A stretch of DNA of 64,000 nt from Megalopta genalis (lineage: Eukaryota > Arthropoda > Insecta > Hymenoptera > Halictidae): contig NW_027476218.1 in assembly GCF_051020955.1 (NCBI RefSeq), positions 62,001 to 126,000 of the forward strand, given 5' to 3'. The stretch's first letter is position 1. Every line of letters begins with the position of its first letter. The notes beneath the pieces were generated by a model. It was not told the origin of the DNA. It did no database searches and saw nothing but the letters and a program-made list of their open reading frames with translations. Shown here in pieces: positions 62,101-64,000 of the stretch. Position numbers and translations under genes: made by a program.

Positions 62101-64000
62101 GAAGTAGAAGGCTTAGCTTCAAATCCATGCGAAACGAATGGTATAGTTTCAAATACTTGTGATAAACATGATTTAGCATAAACTGCATTGCGAAACGAAC
62201 GAGTTAGCTTCAAATCCAAACTTCAAATCAATGCGAAGTAGAAGGAATGCGAAACAATCGAGTTAGCTTCAAATCCAAGCAAAACACATGATTTAGCTTC
62301 GAATCAATGCGCAGTAGAAGGCTTAGCTTCAAATCCATGCGATACAAATGGTTTAGCTTCAAATCAATGCGGAGTAGAAGGCTTAGCTTCAAATCCATGA
62401 GAATCAAATTGTTTAGCTTCAAATACTTGTGATATACATGATTTAGCTTCGAATGCAGGCGAAACAAACGAGTTAGCTTCAAATCCATGCGAAACACATG
62501 ATTTAGCATGAAATCAATGCGAAGTAGAAGGCTTAGCTTCAAATCCATACGATAAAAATGAATTATCTTCAAATGCTTGCGATATAAATGATGTACCTTC
62601 AAATGCAGGCCAAACATTCGAGTTAGCTTCAAATCCATGCCAAACACATGATTTAGCTTCAAATCATGCGAAGTAGAGAGCTTAGCTTCAAATCCATGCG
62701 AAACAAATGCTTTAGCTACAAATACTCTTGATAAATGTGATTTAGCTTCAACTGCATGCGAAACAAATGAGTTAGCTTCAAATCAAAGAGAAACACATGA
62801 TTCAGCTTTAAATCAATGCGAAGTAGAAGGCTTAGCATCAAATCCATGAGAATAAAATTGTTTAGGTTCAAATACTTGTGATATACATGATTTAGCTTCA
62901 AATGCAGGCGAAACAAACGAGTTAGCCTCAAATCCATGCGAAACACATGATTTAGCTACAAATCAATGCGAAGTAGAAGGCTTATCTTCGAATCCATGCA
63001 AAACAAATGGTTTAACTTCAAAAATTTGTGATATACTTGATTTAGCTTCAAATGCAGGTGAAACAACATGTTAGCTTTAAATCCATGCGAAACACATGAT
63101 TTATCTCCATATCAATGCGAAGTAGAAGGCTTAGCTTCAAATCCATGGGAAACATATGGTTTAGGCTCAAATACTTGTGATATACATGATTTAGCTTCAA
63201 CTGCTGTGAAACAAACGAGTTAGCTTCAAATCAAAGCGAAACACACGAATTAGCTTCAAATCCATGCGAAATACATGATTAAGCTTCAAATCAATGCGAA
63301 GTAGAAGGCTTAGCATCAAATCCATGCGACACAAATGATTTAGCTTCATATACTTGCGATATAAGTGATATAGCTTCAAATGCAGGAGAAACAAACGAGT
63401 GAGCTTCATATCCTAGCGTAGCACATGAATTAGCTTCAAATCAATGCGAAGTAGAAGGTTTAGCTTCAAATACCTGTGATATACATGATTGAGCTTCAAC
63501 TGCATGCGAAACAATCGAGTTATCTAGAAATCCATGCGGAACACATGACTTAGCTACAAATCAATGCGAAGTCGAAGGCTTAGCTTCAAATCCATGCGAA
63601 ACGAATGATCTATCTTCAAATGCATGCGAAACAAACGAGATACCTTCATATCCATGCGAAACAAATGATTTAGCTTCTAATCAATGCGAAGTAGAAGGCT
63701 TAGCTTCAAATCCATGCTAAAAATGAATTAGCTTCAAATACTTGTGATATACATGAGATAGCTTCACATGCATGCGAAACAAACGCGTTACCTTCAAATC
63801 CATGCGAAACAAAAGATTTAGCTTCGAACAATTGCGATATAAAATATCTAGCTTCAAGAGATTGCGAAACAAATGAGTTACCTTCAAATTCATGCGGAAC
63901 AAATGATTTAACTTCTAGTAATTGAGATATAAATGATCTAGCTTCAACTGCATGCGAAACAAACGAGTTAACTTCAAATGCATGCGGAACAAATGATTTA
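56161..64000. repeat. Array segment 12: diverged right part
   Basis: The 38-bp irregular units lie near 56755, 57330, 57640, 59086, 59875, 60031 and 61810. The truncated-junction marker of segment 2 reappears near 58700, 61430 and 62216. 58380-58740 and 61000-61310 are similar copies, as are 58790-59090 and 61510-61810. The last 300 bases have the most private changes (for example gaacaattgcgatataaaatatc at 63827), as expected near an array edge. The array has not ended at 64000. Confidence 0.72.

Larger units (their letters stand above)
3441..64000. repeat. Giant satellite-like tandem array, 30-bp unit and 150-bp higher-order repeat
   Basis: From the fibre-like gene to the window end the sequence is one tandem array of roughly 2,000 units, taking 30 bp throughout. 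Nearly invariant cores are ttagcttcaaat and atgcgaaac. Five unit types alternate, giving 150 bp. In one plus-strand frame they read CETNELASNP, CETHDLASNQ (or SETHDLASNQ), CEVEGLASNP, CETNGLASNT and CDIHDLASTA. Register is kept over kilobases, for example 25981-30720. The plus frame is repeatedly stopped (tta to tga, tca to taa, caa to taa, tgc to tga) and shifted by irregular units. I see no unit of unrelated sequence longer than a few tens of bases, and no RNA gene or transposon. The right end is not reached. Confidence 0.97.

Noticed and set aside
3500..64000. Dozens of open frames of 60-500 residues on both strands of the array
   Set aside because: They follow from a 30-bp period with a stop-poor consensus. 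They overlap in several frames, are broken at irregular units, and lack distinct starts, promoters or non-repeat domains.
3441..64000. CRISPR array
   Set aside because: Units are contiguous and all related; there are no unique spacers between constant repeats and no cas genes, and the setting is eukaryotic.
3441..64000. Telomeric repeat or CENP-B-box satellite
   Set aside because: TTAG occurs within ttagcttc, but there is no tandem TTAGG, and no unit matches the CENP-B box pattern in either strand.
1..64000. tRNA, rRNA, transposon ends or target-site duplications
   Set aside because: Nothing resembling a cloverleaf, rRNA core or terminal inverted repeat was seen. The ends of the viral element are outside the window or lost in the array.

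Overview
The window looks like arthropod (probably insect) nuclear DNA carrying the remnant of a Polinton/adintovirus-like midsize DNA virus, joined to a very large tandem repeat. The viral assignment rests on a packaging ATPase of the A32/FtsK-HerA type, a small basic Gly/Ala-rich protein resembling the adenovirus pX-like core proteins of such elements, a protein with the GTPGLYELIFKRIP motif common beside that ATPase in insect genomes, and a fibre-like protein. Family assignments are from memory of these families; no search was run. The host species cannot be named.

Layout. Positions 1-3497 are compact, intron-less and virus-like. A core-protein gene points left (15-242). A nine-copy array of 32/33-bp dyad repeats (268-558) and an AT-rich promoter region with a TATA box (676-683) come next. 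Then follows a rightward set with short gaps: ATPase (738-1430), a two-part frameshifted gene (1487-1786 and 1827-2570), a small coiled-coil-like protein (2607-2840) and a fibre-like protein (2859-3497). The set shows decay: a changed first Walker A residue, a frameshift, and early stops. The polymerase, integrase, capsid and protease genes expected in a complete element are not in the window and would lie to the left, if present.

From about 3441 to the end at 64000 everything is one tandem array with a 30-bp unit. Five units usually form a 150-bp higher-order repeat, and larger blocks of 278 bp to 5.9 kb are superimposed. I see no conventional gene inside it. The array begins inside the fibre-like gene: the last 17 codons of that gene are array units, in the same frame as the array's consensus 10-codon motif (C-E-x-x-x-L-A-S-N-x). 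The array may therefore have grown out of the 3' end of a repetitive viral attachment-protein gene and then become satellite-like DNA. This is inference.

Within the array, 3.4-5.7 kb and 56-64 kb are the most diverged. The part from 36 to 56 kb consists of nearly identical recent duplications: a 5,922-bp tandem duplication, a 1.53-kb unit present about seven times, and segments repeated at 6.87, 16.3 and 20.6 kb distance. Two places (about 10.17-10.32 kb and 54.2-55.7 kb) show clusters of small indels that may be assembly or consensus errors.
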